From Brevibacillus fluminis (GTDB lineage: Bacteria; Bacillota; Bacilli; Brevibacillales; Brevibacillaceae), in assembly GCF_003710825.1 (NCBI RefSeq), contig NZ_RHHQ01000018.1, forward strand, positions 105,920-169,919: DNA of 64,000 nt. The letters are read 5' to 3'. The notes beneath the pieces were generated by a model that was not told the origin of the DNA, ran no database searches, and was given only the letters and a program-made list of their open reading frames with translations. Positions 24,908 through 34,322 of the stretch are shown here, one piece after another (position 1 is the first letter of the stretch; each line of letters opens with the position of its first letter). Made by a program: the position numbers and the translations under genes.

Positions 24908-26257
24908 TTAGCTGGCATGATCGCGATAGCGGTGGTCGAGGCTGACGAACTTGTTAAACTCTTTCAAAAAGGCCAACTCTACCGTACCGGTCGGGCCGTT
25001 ACGTTGCTTAGCGATAATGACCTCGATGATATTTTTGCTTTCCGATTCTCTGTCATAGTAGTCGTCACGGTACAAGAACGCAACGATATCCGCATCCTGC
25101 TCGATCGAACCGGATTCACGGATGTCAGACATCATCGGACGCTTGTCCTGCCGCTGCTCTACCGAACGGCTCAGCTGGGACAAAGCGATGACGGGAACGT
25201 TTAGCTCACGCGCGATCGCTTTCAACGTTCGGGAAATCTCGGAAACTTCCTGTTGCCGGTTGTCCCCTTTCCCACGCCCTTGGATCAGCTGCAAGTAATC
25301 GATCAAAATCATCCCCAAGCCGCGCTCGGTCTGCAATCTCCGGCATTTTGCCCGAATGTCCTGAACCGTTACCCCAGGGGTATCGTCAATGTAGACCGGC
25401 GCTTTGGCAAGTGTCCCGATCGCCATCGTCAGCTTTTGCCAGTCATCTTCCTCCAGATTCCCTGTCCGCATCTTGGACGCATCCAGGTTCCCTTCGGCGC
25501 ACAGCATACGCTGAACCAGCTGGGAGGCACCCATCTCCAACGAAAAGATCGCAACCGTCTCATTCGCACGAGCCGCGATATTTTGCGCCACATTGAGGGC
25601 AAAAGCCGTTTTCCCTACGGATGGACGGGCGGCCAGGATAATCAGGTCAGAACGTTGGAAGCCTGCAGTCATTCTGTCCAAATCCGGGTAACCGGAAGGA
25701 ATTCCGGTGATATCGCCTTTTCGTTGGCTCATAAACTCGATGCGCTCATACGTCTCGAGCAAAACGTCCCGAATCGGTGCAAAACCGCCACTATTGCGGT
25801 TTTGCGCAATTTCCATGATGTATTTTTCGGCATCCGCAATGATTTCCGTTACCTCATCATCGCGGCCATAACCGTCATTCGCAATTTTCGTCGCCGTATG
25901 AATCAATCGCCGCAGGAGCGACTTTTCTTCGACAATCTTGGCGTAATACTCGATATTCGCTGCGGTCGGCACCGACCCGGACAAACTTGTCAGATACGCG
26001 ACGCCGCCAACTTCATCAAGCAACTTACTATCCTGCAGATCGGCAGTCACTGTCACTAGGTCGACAGGCTCTCCTTTTTCATACAGGTCCAGCATCGTTT
26101 GAAAAATTCGTTGGTGTGAAGGCTTGTAAAAGTCTTCCGGCCGCAGCAACTCGATAGCCGTGATGAGAGCTTCCTTCGCCAAGAAAACGGCACCTAAAAC
26201 GGATTGCTCAGCTTCTGTGTTTTGCGGTGGCACTCGGTCCAAAAACAGGTCGCTCAC
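24908..26257 (-). CDS. dnaB: Replicative DNA helicase DnaB (DnaC of Bacillus)
   Basis: Hexameric replicative helicase, 449 residues. N-terminal domain begins PPQNTEAEQSVLGAVF; the RecA-like core has Walker A RPSVGKTAF near residue 210 and the Walker B-containing GMILIDYLQLIQG, followed by SRTLKAIARELNVPVIALSQ. GTG start with GAGGGGTG ahead. In Bacillus nomenclature this protein is DnaC. It lies 23 bp after rplI, the usual Bacillales linkage. Confidence 0.97.
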   Translation of the reverse strand: MSDLFLDRVPPQNTEAEQSVLGAVFLAKEALITAIELLRPEDFYKPSHQRIFQTMLDLYEKGEPVDLVTVTADLQDSKLLDEVGGVAYLTSLSGSVPTAANIEYYAKIVEEKSLLRRLIHTATKIANDGYGRDDEVTEIIADAEKYIMEIAQNRNSGGFAPIRDVLLETYERIEFMSQRKGDITGIPSGYPDLDRMTAGFQRSDLIILAARPSVGKTAFALNVAQNIAARANETVAIFSLEMGASQLVQRMLCAEGNLDASKMRTGNLEEDDWQKLTMAIGTLAKAPVYIDDTPGVTVQDIRAKCRRLQTERGLGMILIDYLQLIQGRGKGDNRQQEVSEISRTLKAIARELNVPVIALSQLSRSVEQRQDKRPMMSDIRESGSIEQDADIVAFLYRDDYYDRESESKNIIEVIIAKQRNGPTGTVELAFLKEFNKFVSLDHRYRDHAS

Positions 26258-26280
26258 GTCACACCCCTCATTCGTATCAA

Positions 26281-26724
26281 TTATTCTTCAACTACATGGA
26301 CTTTCAAAACACCCGACACATCGTGATACAGCTTCGCTTTGACCTCTGTAACGCCAAGGGCGCGGATCGAATCCATATCCAGCTTGCGTTTGTCCAGCTT
26401 GATAGAGAACTGATTTTCCAATGCTTCTGTCACTTGCTTGCTAGAAATCGCACCGAACAAACGGCCGCCTTCTCCTGCTTTCGCCTTGATCTTAACAGTC
26501 AATTCGTTAAGTTTCAATGCCAATTCCTGTGCATCCTGTTTTTCGCGCTCTTTACGCTTTTCCTCGCTCTTATGTTGCGCTTCCAGCGTTTTCATGTTGC
26601 CTTCTGTCGCTTCCTTGGCAAGGCCTTTTGGAAAGAGGAAGTTACGTGCATACCCCTCGGAAATTTCTTTCAGCTCGCCTTTTTTGCCTTGACCCTTCAC
26701 ATCTTTTAAGAAAATGACTTTCAT
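26281..26724 (-). CDS. rplI: 50S ribosomal protein L9
   Basis: 147 residues, usual length. N-terminal rRNA-binding domain MKVIFLKDVKGQGKKGE with GYARNFLFPKGLA, then the long connecting helix (about 40-75) and C-terminal domain (GGRLFGAISSKQV). Ribosome site AAAGGAGG before the ATG. Operon between gdpP and dnaB. Confidence 0.97.
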   Translation of the reverse strand: MKVIFLKDVKGQGKKGELKEISEGYARNFLFPKGLAKEATEGNMKTLEAQHKSEEKRKEREKQDAQELALKLNELTVKIKAKAGEGGRLFGAISSKQVTEALENQFSIKLDKRKLDMDSIRALGVTEVKAKLYHDVSGVLKVHVVEE

Positions 26725-26742
26725 GGCAAAAGACCTCCTTTA

Positions 26743-28680
26743 TCATAGCGCGTCAATGACTTCTTTTAACCGTCTGACCGCTTCGTTCAGACTGATACCC
26801 TCAATCTGTGTCGCTGCCCCAGTCAGATGTCCTCCGCCGCCAAGCTGCTCCATGATCGACTGGACGTTGATGTCGCCCAGGGATCGGGCGCTGATCATGA
26901 CGGTATCATCGGACCGTTTTGCGACGACAAATGCCGCTTGAATCCCGGATAGCGTAAGCAGTACTTCCGCCGCTTGTGCGACCTGCACCTGCGTGTAGCT
27001 CTCCTGAGGATTGCCGACAGCGATCGCCATATTTGTATGGTAAATTTCCGTATTCATCACGATTCGAGCCCGTTTGACAAAGTTGCTCAAATCCTCTTTG
27101 AGATAGCGCTGCACCGTAGCGGTATCCGCACCATTTCGACGAAGGAAGGAAGCAGCCTCAAATGTACGCGATCCTGTGCGGAAAGCAAAGCTCTTCGTAT
27201 CGACAACAATCCCTGCCAAAAGCGCAGTCGCGATCAGCGAGTCGATATTGATCCGGTCGCTTTGGTACTGCAGCAGCTCGGTGACGAGCTCTGCAGTGGA
27301 GGATGCGTACGGCTCGAGATAGATCAGTACTGGATCTTCAATGAATTCCTCTGAGCGACGATGGTGGTCAATGACCACAATCCGGCTTGTTTCATACAAC
27401 AAACGCGGCTCGATCACGAGCGATGGACGATGCGTGTCAACCACGACGAGCAAGGTGCGCCCTGTGATCAAACGCAAAGCCTGCTCAGGGGTGATAAAGC
27501 TTTCAGCAAGCTCAGGGCTGCCGTTAATCTCCTTCATCAATCGCTCAATGGAAGGATTAATTTCATCAAGCACGACGTAAGCGGGTTTATTATGCACCTG
27601 GACCGTCTTCAACACGCCCAAGGACGCGCCAATCGAGTCCATATCGGATTGCTTGTGTCCCATCACGATGACTTGTTCTGCTTCGTGAATCAAATCACGC
27701 AGTGCGTGGGCGATAACCCTTGCCCGAACGCGGGTGCGCTTTTCGACAGCATTTGACTTACCGCCGTAGAAAGTGATTTTGTTTCCTGACTTCACCGCAG
27801 CCTGATCGCCGCCGCGGCCAAGCGCGATATCGAGGCTGGACTGAGCAATTTGACCTAGCTCCATATGAGAGGTAACACCGGCACCGATCCCGATGCTGAG
27901 CGTGATCGGAATCTTGTTGTCAGCCGTCATCTCCCGCACGACGTCGAGAATATCAAATCGGGTCTCCTCCAGCTTATCCAACGTTTGGCGGTCCATCATG
28001 GCTAAGAACTTATCGGCAGTCACCCTCCGCAAATAAACGCCGTGCTTTGTAGCCCATTCGTTGATGACGCCGGAGACGCTTGTCGAAAGAAGCGTGCGGC
28101 TCTGATCGTCCATGACCTGTGCCAACTCATCCAGGTTGTCCAGATGAATGATGCCAAGCACAGTCTTTTCTCGCTGGTAACGGCCTTGAAGCTCTTTTTG
28201 TTCGCTGATGTCGCGGAAATAGAGCAAGCGCTCCTCCGAACGAACGAGCACTTCGTATACGTGATCATTAAATGAAAATTCAATTCGTTTTTGATCCGGT
28301 TTCAAGACCAGTCCAGGCAGAACGTCAGCCAGGTTTTTCCCAATCAAGGACTCTTCGTCCGCGATGACCTGCATCAGAGGATTGGTCCACTCAATCGTTT
28401 TTTCTTCATTAAAGAGAACGATCCCGATCGGCATTTCCTGAATGACGCCGTCTCCCGCTTTTTTCACACGGTGGGAGATGGTTGCCAAATAAAGGCGCAA
28501 ATCTTGTTGAAACCCTTTTTCCGCCTGCAATGCGAATAAAATAAGCCCGATCAGGCAAACGATGCCGATAGCCCCATACATCCAATGAAACAGTGTCAAA
28601 ATCGCTAACAGCAGCAAGCAAAAGCTGAGAGCTAAAACCATATGCAGCCCATACCAACGCTTCAATAGAAACTTGGGCAT
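26743..28680 (-). CDS. gdpP: Cyclic-di-AMP phosphodiesterase GdpP
   Basis: Membrane phosphodiesterase that hydrolyses cyclic di-AMP, 645 residues. Two transmembrane helices (10-55), a PAS-like domain (near 75-160), a degenerate GGDEF domain, and a C-terminal DHH/DHHA1 module with MGHKQSDMDSIGAS, VVDTHRP, VIDHHRR and GGGGHLTGAA. All metal ligands of the DHH site appear present, so it should be active. Third last gene of the yybS-gdpP-rplI-dnaB operon. Confidence 0.95.
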   Translation of the reverse strand: MPKFLLKRWYGLHMVLALSFCLLLLAILTLFHWMYGAIGIVCLIGLILFALQAEKGFQQDLRLYLATISHRVKKAGDGVIQEMPIGIVLFNEEKTIEWTNPLMQVIADEESLIGKNLADVLPGLVLKPDQKRIEFSFNDHVYEVLVRSEERLLYFRDISEQKELQGRYQREKTVLGIIHLDNLDELAQVMDDQSRTLLSTSVSGVINEWATKHGVYLRRVTADKFLAMMDRQTLDKLEETRFDILDVVREMTADNKIPITLSIGIGAGVTSHMELGQIAQSSLDIALGRGGDQAAVKSGNKITFYGGKSNAVEKRTRVRARVIAHALRDLIHEAEQVIVMGHKQSDMDSIGASLGVLKTVQVHNKPAYVVLDEINPSIERLMKEINGSPELAESFITPEQALRLITGRTLLVVVDTHRPSLVIEPRLLYETSRIVVIDHHRRSEEFIEDPVLIYLEPYASSTAELVTELLQYQSDRINIDSLIATALLAGIVVDTKSFAFRTGSRTFEAASFLRRNGADTATVQRYLKEDLSNFVKRARIVMNTEIYHTNMAIAVGNPQESYTQVQVAQAAEVLLTLSGIQAAFVVAKRSDDTVMISARSLGDINVQSIMEQLGGGGHLTGAATQIEGISLNEAVRRLKEVIDAL

Positions 28681-28695
28681 TCCTTCAGCCCCTCT

Positions 28696-29634
28696 TCACT
28701 TTCTCTTTTCCATTCTCTTTCGCAATCCGACCCCTAAATCCAAAATACCGAGTAAGCTAAGTATATAAGTTAGTAATGGAAAAATAAATAGAACGACTAC
28801 AAGCACTGGAGAGAGTTTTTTCCACCCTTTGCGGTACAGGATGTAAAAACAGAACGACAGCCCTTGCAGCATAAACACCATATCCAGCATCACCTTGACG
28901 TTGTTCAAGGCACTCGACAGAAAGTTTTTCTCGGTCGCGTTACCAAACATCAAGAGTAGGAGCAAAGCCCCAAAATAGTAATAGATGAGCGAACGGGGAA
29001 AATTCCATTCCCGAACAGGCAGCAACCGAGGTAACGGCCGCTTGAGTAGATTGGAGATGAGTCTTGCGAACCAGTGAACAACCGTACTCATGATAAAGCT
29101 GGTGGCCACGATGATCGATGGAAGCACCAATTCAAACAGCCTCAGCTGCATGTCGATCTCGCTTTTCCACTCTTCCTTGGTCAGCCATCCTGGTGTCGGC
29201 AGCGAACCTGGACCGCTGATCAGCTGTTCCGTTGTCCGTTCCATCCCGGTGACGAGATCAACCCCGAACACATACTTGGTGAGCGCAAGCCCGAGAACGA
29301 GTGATACAAATGATGCTCCCGCACCGATGACGATCGCTGCAAGCGCCGACCGTCGCCGTTGGTACGCCCTACCCATGATGCCACCTATGAAACCAAACAT
29401 GATAGCCATCAAACTACCGCCAAGCCCGGCAAAAAAATAGCTGACGATCGCGAACAGCAGGATAAACAAGAGCAGCTCTCGTCCGGTACTTCGCGATGCC
29501 AGCAAAACAAATGGTACTGGCACAAGCAAAAAGGCAAACATTCCCAAAATCGTATGTACGCTAATAAACAACAAGACCAGTGCAACGACCAGCAGGATTA
29601 CGCTTTCTACAATTGGTTTATTGCGAGTAGACAT
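28696..29634 (-). CDS. yybS: YybS family membrane protein (DUF2232)
   Basis: A polytopic membrane protein of 312 residues with about eight hydrophobic helices, including the glycine-rich AGLGGSLMAIMFGFIGGIMG. It belongs to the DUF2232/YybS family, always linked to gdpP and rplI in Bacillales. Function unknown. It is the first gene of the operon, behind GGGAGGAG. Confidence 0.9.
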   Translation of the reverse strand: MSTRNKPIVESVILLVVALVLLFISVHTILGMFAFLLVPVPFVLLASRSTGRELLLFILLFAIVSYFFAGLGGSLMAIMFGFIGGIMGRAYQRRRSALAAIVIGAGASFVSLVLGLALTKYVFGVDLVTGMERTTEQLISGPGSLPTPGWLTKEEWKSEIDMQLRLFELVLPSIIVATSFIMSTVVHWFARLISNLLKRPLPRLLPVREWNFPRSLIYYYFGALLLLLMFGNATEKNFLSSALNNVKVMLDMVFMLQGLSFCFYILYRKGWKKLSPVLVVVLFIFPLLTYILSLLGILDLGVGLRKRMEKRK

Positions 29635-29710
29635 TGACCGCTACTCCTCCCGAACGTGGTAAACAAATTTTTCTCCAAATATCCCGTTTCATTGTACTGG
29701 GCATTACATA

Positions 29711-29739
29711 ATTTTAGCATCTCTCGACAAAAAAGCAAA
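29711..29739 (-). promoter_or_regulatory. Promoter of the yybS operon
   Basis: Minus strand TTTGCT, 17 bases, TAAAAT with an extended TG before the -10. It lies 77 bases ahead of yybS. The rest of the 352-bp gap holds the rpsR terminator and a weak imperfect hairpin near 29872-29895. Confidence 0.55.
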
Positions 29740-29929
29740 CTGCCGCCCCTGGCGATGACTCCCTAACAAAATGCTCCTCCGACGATTTTATGGATTAACA
29801 GCTACATTTCTATGCTGAGTTTTTTCCTTATTAATGAAAGGAATGAATCCTTCTTTTTTCAGATACAGTAAGAAAACCTCTACCGAGGATTTCTCAGAGA
29901 TGAGCGACCGCTTATAAATTCTTTCATGT

Positions 29930-29964
29930 AAAAAAAGGCAGGCAGGGAATCCCTGCGCTGCCTT
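29930..29964 (-). terminator. Rho-independent terminator of the rpsF-ssb-rpsR operon
   Basis: Minus strand AAGGCAGcGCAGGG-att-CCCTGCcTGCCTT followed by TTTTT. Confidence 0.9.
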
Positions 29965-29986
29965 CGAGCAATCGTATTAGCAACGA

Positions 29987-30217
29987 TTATTCTGCTGTAT
30001 ATGGTAACAATGCTACCTGACGGGAACGCTTGATCGCGATTGTCAGGGCACGTTGATACTTCGCAGAAGTACCAGTTACACGACGTGGCAAAATTTTACC
30101 ACGCTCACTGACGAACTTTTTCAAGAGATCGATATCTTTGTAGTCGATTTTCTTGATTTTGTTAACAGTGAAGTAACAAACTTTACGACGTTTATTCGGA
30201 CGTCCTTTGCGTGCCAT
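29987..30217 (-). CDS. rpsR: 30S ribosomal protein S18
   Basis: 76 residues, usual length. Contains KRRKVCYFTVNKIKKIDYKD, LKKFVSERGKILPRRVTGT and RALTIAIKRSRQVALLPY, the S18 core. It pairs with S6 on 16S rRNA. Last gene of rpsF-ssb-rpsR. It keeps a single N-terminal cysteine, so it is not a four-cysteine zinc-ribbon form. Confidence 0.97.
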   Translation of the reverse strand: MARKGRPNKRRKVCYFTVNKIKKIDYKDIDLLKKFVSERGKILPRRVTGTSAKYQRALTIAIKRSRQVALLPYTAE

Positions 30218-30259
30218 GTAAGTCCCTCCTTTGCAGGAATGTGAAAGTTATCTTACGTT

Positions 30260-30733
30260 TTAGAACGGCAAGTCATCATCAGAAATGTTGATCGGCTTGC
30301 CAGCATCGGCGAACGGATCACCAAACGGGTCATAGTCATTACCTTTAGCAGGCGGTTTTGCTCCGCCGCCTCCGCCCCCGCCAAAAGCAGGGTCAAAACC
30401 GGAGCCTTCATTGCCAGATCGCGCGCCCAAGAATTGGACATTCTCCGCTACAACTTCAGTTACATATACTTTTTTGCCTTCTTTGTTGTCATAAGATCTG
30501 GTCTGCAAACGACCTTCTACGGCAGCTTGTCTTCCTTTGCGCAAATAAGATGCACACAGGTCGGCCAGTTTTTGCCAAACAACAATATTAATGAAGTCAG
30601 TCTCGCGTTCTCCCGCTTGGTTTGCACGTGGGCGGCTGACGGCCAATGTAAAGGTTGCAACAGCTACACCGTTAGGAGTATAACGCAGTTCTGGATCTTT
30701 TGTCAGGTTACCGATAAGAATGACTCGATTCAC
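30260..30733 (-). CDS. ssb: Single-stranded DNA-binding protein
   Basis: 157 residues. OB fold at the N-terminus (MNRVILIGNLTKDPELRYTP through VEGRLQTRSYDNKEG), a Gly-rich linker (FGGGGGGGAKPP) and the acidic protein-interaction tip ending DDDLPF. Main replication SSB, flanked by S6 and S18 as in other Firmicutes. Confidence 0.97.
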   Translation of the reverse strand: MNRVILIGNLTKDPELRYTPNGVAVATFTLAVSRPRANQAGERETDFINIVVWQKLADLCASYLRKGRQAAVEGRLQTRSYDNKEGKKVYVTEVVAENVQFLGARSGNEGSGFDPAFGGGGGGGAKPPAKGNDYDPFGDPFADAGKPINISDDDLPF

Positions 30734-30764
30734 CGCGGGTCCCTCTCTCCCTCAAAACGACGAA

Positions 30765-31052
30765 TTACTGATCTTCACGAATGAAGAGAAAACGAATTAC
30801 GTCGTCATTGATTTTCATCAAACGCTCTGCTTCAGCAACAGCGTCAGCGTTCGATTTGAAGTTCATCAAAACGTAGAAGCCTTCACGGAACTTCTTGATT
30901 TCATACGCAAGACGACGTTTGCCCATTTCTTGAAGCTTGGTGATTTCACCACCGAAGTTAGTAACGACATCGCTATAACGCGCAACGTTCGCTTTAACTT
31001 TCTCTTCTTCAAGGTCTGGACGCAACACGTACATTACCTCGTATTGGCGCAT
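30765..31052 (-). CDS. rpsF: 30S ribosomal protein S6
   Basis: 95 residues. Starts MRQYEVMYVLRPDLEEE and has MGKRRLAYEIKKFREGFYVL and INDDVIRFLFIR, the S6 fold. Ribosome site AAAGGAGGTGAACAAGG. First gene of the operon. Confidence 0.97.
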   Translation of the reverse strand: MRQYEVMYVLRPDLEEEKVKANVARYSDVVTNFGGEITKLQEMGKRRLAYEIKKFREGFYVLMNFKSNADAVAEAERLMKINDDVIRFLFIREDQ

Positions 31053-31145
31053 CCTTGTTCACCTCCTTTTGGACTAAACGGCCCTGTTCGGGCAAGGAGC
31101 GAGTGCTGAAACGCATAAACTATGCACCCCAAAAAATACTCGCAT
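31053..31145 (-). promoter_or_regulatory. rpsF operon leader, possible S6:S18 autoregulatory element
   Basis: The leader of about 90 bases carries GCCC-gaaca-GGGC immediately followed by a CCG trinucleotide, upstream of the ribosome site. S6:S18 autoregulation at a stem with an exposed CCG is established in other bacteria; that this leader folds and functions that way is inferred. Confidence 0.4.
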
Positions 31146-31151
31146 TTCGAT

Positions 31152-31180
31152 ATTATATCAAACCATGCCCAGTCAAGCAA
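31152..31180 (-). promoter_or_regulatory. Sigma-A promoter of rpsF-ssb-rpsR
   Basis: Minus strand TTGCTT, 17-base spacer, perfect TATAAT. Confidence 0.75.
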
Positions 31181-31189
31181 GATTTTTTC

Positions 31190-32290
31190 TTATACATTGA
31201 AACGGAAATGCATGACATCTCCATCCTGCACGATATACTCTTTGCCCTCTAAGCGATATTTGCCGCGTTCGCGTGCAACTGCTACCGTTCCAGCATCGAC
31301 AAGGTCGGTGTATGCGACTACTTCTGCACGGATAAAGCCGCGCTCAAAGTCTGTATGGATCACACCTGCCGCTTGTGGAGCTTTCATTCCTTTGCGGATC
31401 GTCCACGCGCGCACTTCTTGTACGCCAGCTGTGAAGTACGTCACCAGACCGAGCAATTCATAGGCAGCACGGATGAGACGGTCGAGCCCGGACTCTTGCA
31501 GGCCCAGTTCTTCGAGGAACATTTCTTTGTCCTCGCCTTCCAGCTCGGCGATCTCGGATTCTACTTTCGCACTGATGATGACGACTTGCGCGCCTTCTTT
31601 TGCCGCATGTTCACGAACTGCTTGCACGTGCGGGTTGCTGTCAGCTGTATGAATTCCGTCCTCAGCGACGTTGCATACATACAGCATCGGCTTGATCGTC
31701 AATAGATGCAGATCGCGAATCAGTTTCGTCTCTTCTTCATCAAGCTCTACGCTTCTCGCAGCGTTTCCTTCTTCGAAGGCAGCCTTCAGCTTTTCCAAAA
31801 CGTCCAATTCTTGTTTGGCTTCTTTGTCGCCAGCCTTCACTTTGCGGCCGATCCGCTCGATGCGGCGCTCTACAGAGTCCAGGTCTGCGAAAACAAGCTC
31901 AAGGTTGATCGTTTCGATATCGCTGAGCGGGTCAACTTTGCCAGCTACGTGTGTGATGTTCTCATCTTCAAAGCAGCGAACGACTTGGCAAATCGCATCC
32001 ACTTCACGAATGTGTCCAAGGAATTGGTTGCCCAATCCTTCCCCTCTGCTTGCCCCTTTAACCAGACCGGCGATGTCGACGAATTCAAACGCGGTTGGAA
32101 CAACCTTGTTTGGCACAACAATCTCGGTCAATTTGGTTAAACGCGGATCTGGCACTTCCACGATACCTACGTTTGGATCGATCGTACAGAACGGATAGTT
32201 AGCCGACTCCGCGCCTGCTTGGGTAATGGCGTTAAACAACGTCGATTTACCTACGTTCGGCAAACCAACAATACCGCATGAAGCACCCAT
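31190..32290 (-). CDS. ychF: Redox-regulated ATPase YchF
   Basis: Obg-related P-loop ATPase of 366 residues that binds ribosomes. G1 is GLPNVGKSTLFNAI near residue 9, the G3 region DIAGLVKGASRGEGLGN, and the altered specificity motif NVAED in place of NKxD explains ATP preference. A coiled coil (about 130-170) and C-terminal TGS domain (AWTIRKGMKAPQAAGVIHTD) follow. Start behind AAGGAG. Confidence 0.96.
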   Translation of the reverse strand: MGASCGIVGLPNVGKSTLFNAITQAGAESANYPFCTIDPNVGIVEVPDPRLTKLTEIVVPNKVVPTAFEFVDIAGLVKGASRGEGLGNQFLGHIREVDAICQVVRCFEDENITHVAGKVDPLSDIETINLELVFADLDSVERRIERIGRKVKAGDKEAKQELDVLEKLKAAFEEGNAARSVELDEEETKLIRDLHLLTIKPMLYVCNVAEDGIHTADSNPHVQAVREHAAKEGAQVVIISAKVESEIAELEGEDKEMFLEELGLQESGLDRLIRAAYELLGLVTYFTAGVQEVRAWTIRKGMKAPQAAGVIHTDFERGFIRAEVVAYTDLVDAGTVAVARERGKYRLEGKEYIVQDGDVMHFRFNV

Positions 32291-32408
32291 CTATAAATAC
32301 ACTCCTTATTTCCGTAATCACATCCTTCTTAGTATAAAGATTTGTTTCTATGATTACAATCGCAGAAGACAAAGGCCTGTGCAAGAAAAGTTGGAAATAC
32401 GCGGTCCA

Positions 32409-34310
32409 TCATTTTTCTGCACTGAGCTTTTCCAGCTCATTCAGCGTCTCCTCAAAAATTTTCATCGCCTGATCGATCGGTTTTGAGGTGGACATGTCCA
32501 CACCCGCCCGCTTCAAAATCGCTATGGGCGAATCCGAGCTTCCAGCAGACAAAAAGTTTTCCCTTATGCGATCCACCGCCGGCTTGCCTTCATCCAGCAC
32601 CTGTTTGGCCAACGCCTGCGACGCAGCGAAGCTCGTAGCGTATTGATACACATAGAAATCGGAATAAAAATGAGGGATGCGCGCCCATTCCATGGCGATC
32701 TCCTGATCGGAAACTACGTTTTTGCCGTAGTACTTTTTGTTCAGCTCAAGATACAGTTTTTTGAGCGCTTCGGCATTTAGCGATTCACCAGCTTGTTCCT
32801 TTTCATGGATCAGCCTTTCGAATTCGGCGAACTGAGCCTGTCTGAACAAAGTGGTCCGGAAAGTGTCCAGGTAATGATTCAGCAGGTACATTTTCTCCTG
32901 CTTCGTTTTGGCTTTGGCGTACATGCTCTTGAATAGCAGCGTTTCATTCAACGTGGAGGCAACCTCCGCAGTAAAGGTTGCGTAATCAGCATTCGTATAC
33001 GGCTGTTTTTTGTTTGTATAATACGAATGCATCGCATGGCCTAGCTCGTGGGCAAGCGTTGAAACGTCGTCGAAGGTGCCTTGATAATTCAGCAGCAAAT
33101 ATGGATGAACGTCATAGGAACCCATTTGATAGGCCCCTGAGCGTTTGTCTTCTGTGGAATAAACATCGATCCAGCCACCATCAAAGCCTTCCTGCAGCGC
33201 TTTTACATACGGATCGCCCAGCGGTTGCAGCCCTTCCAATACCAATTCCTTTGCCTTTTCATACGGAATGTACGTCGTATCCGCCTTGACGATCGGCGTG
33301 TAAATATCGTACATGTGCAACTCTTTTGCCCCAAGCAGTTTCTTCCTAAGCCCCATGTACCGATGAAGCAGCGGCAAGTGAGAATGGACTGTTTCGATCA
33401 GCTCATCGTACACTTTCGGCGGGATATCGTTGGGAATCAGGCTCGCTTCCAAGGCAGATTTGAATTTGCGGGCTTTTGCATAGTAGTTGTCTGCTTTCAC
33501 TGAAGCACCTAACGTTTGGGCGAAAGAATCCTGAAAGCCTACTAGCGTATGGTAATACGCTATAAAGGCATCTTTTCTTACCCGCGGGTCGTGGCTTTCA
33601 ACATAGGAGACATAGTTAGCCGGAGTCAGCTGGACCTCCTGCCCCTTTTCATCTTTGATTTTTGGCAGCTTCACGTCTTTGGACAGCATTCTGAACACAC
33701 CTTCAGGCGACCCGGCAAGCGGTGCCGATTGTGCCAGCAGCTCCTCCATTTCCTTTGGCAGTGAATACTGCTTTGTGCGCAGGATGTTTCCAACAAACAC
33801 TCGGAAATCAGCCAGCTCCTTTTCTTTCAAATAGGATTGGATTGTGGCGGTCGGAACGGCCACGATCTCAGGTGTCACCCAAGCTGTCTTCTCGCTGATC
33901 AATGTCTGCAAATTGCTGACCCGGTCACTCATTTCTTGAAGCGCAGGATTTGCTGAATTCACGTCAAAAGACAGCGATGCGTATAAATAAACCTTTTCAA
34001 ACATGCGCGTTAAATCGGCATAATCTCGCAACACGGATGCTAGATTGGCAGCGGAAGCGGCAAGCGTCCCCTGTTTTTTCCCAAAGCTCTGGGCCAGCTT
34101 CTCTACCTTTTGGTAATCGACTTCCCACGATTTTTTATCGGGATAAATATGTGTAAGATTCCATTTGTACTTTCCCGGAATCTCCGTTCTCGTCTTATAA
34201 TGTGGAACTTGCTCGGCCGTAACGGCCTGACTCAATGGAATGAATGGTTCCGATACAGCAGCAAACGAAAAAACCGCGACCGTCACCGCAGACAATACTG
34301 ACTTTTTCAT
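32409..34310 (-). CDS. pepF: Secreted oligoendopeptidase F (M3B family)
   Basis: Zinc metallopeptidase that degrades oligopeptides, 633 residues. The active-site motif LAHELGHAMHSYY lies near residue 423 with the distal glutamate in FTAEVASTLNETLL. Unlike the classic cytosolic PepF, it begins with a signal peptide: MKKS, hydrophobic VLSAVTVAVFSFAAV, and a probable cleavage site near SQAVTAEQ. It therefore acts outside the cell or in the wall, probably in peptide feeding. The ribosome site overlaps a near-consensus DnaA box (TGTGGATAG). Confidence 0.92.
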   Translation of the reverse strand: MKKSVLSAVTVAVFSFAAVSEPFIPLSQAVTAEQVPHYKTRTEIPGKYKWNLTHIYPDKKSWEVDYQKVEKLAQSFGKKQGTLAASAANLASVLRDYADLTRMFEKVYLYASLSFDVNSANPALQEMSDRVSNLQTLISEKTAWVTPEIVAVPTATIQSYLKEKELADFRVFVGNILRTKQYSLPKEMEELLAQSAPLAGSPEGVFRMLSKDVKLPKIKDEKGQEVQLTPANYVSYVESHDPRVRKDAFIAYYHTLVGFQDSFAQTLGASVKADNYYAKARKFKSALEASLIPNDIPPKVYDELIETVHSHLPLLHRYMGLRKKLLGAKELHMYDIYTPIVKADTTYIPYEKAKELVLEGLQPLGDPYVKALQEGFDGGWIDVYSTEDKRSGAYQMGSYDVHPYLLLNYQGTFDDVSTLAHELGHAMHSYYTNKKQPYTNADYATFTAEVASTLNETLLFKSMYAKAKTKQEKMYLLNHYLDTFRTTLFRQAQFAEFERLIHEKEQAGESLNAEALKKLYLELNKKYYGKNVVSDQEIAMEWARIPHFYSDFYVYQYATSFAASQALAKQVLDEGKPAVDRIRENFLSAGSSDSPIAILKRAGVDMSTSKPIDQAMKIFEETLNELEKLSAEK

Positions 34311-34322
34311 AGCGAATTCCTC

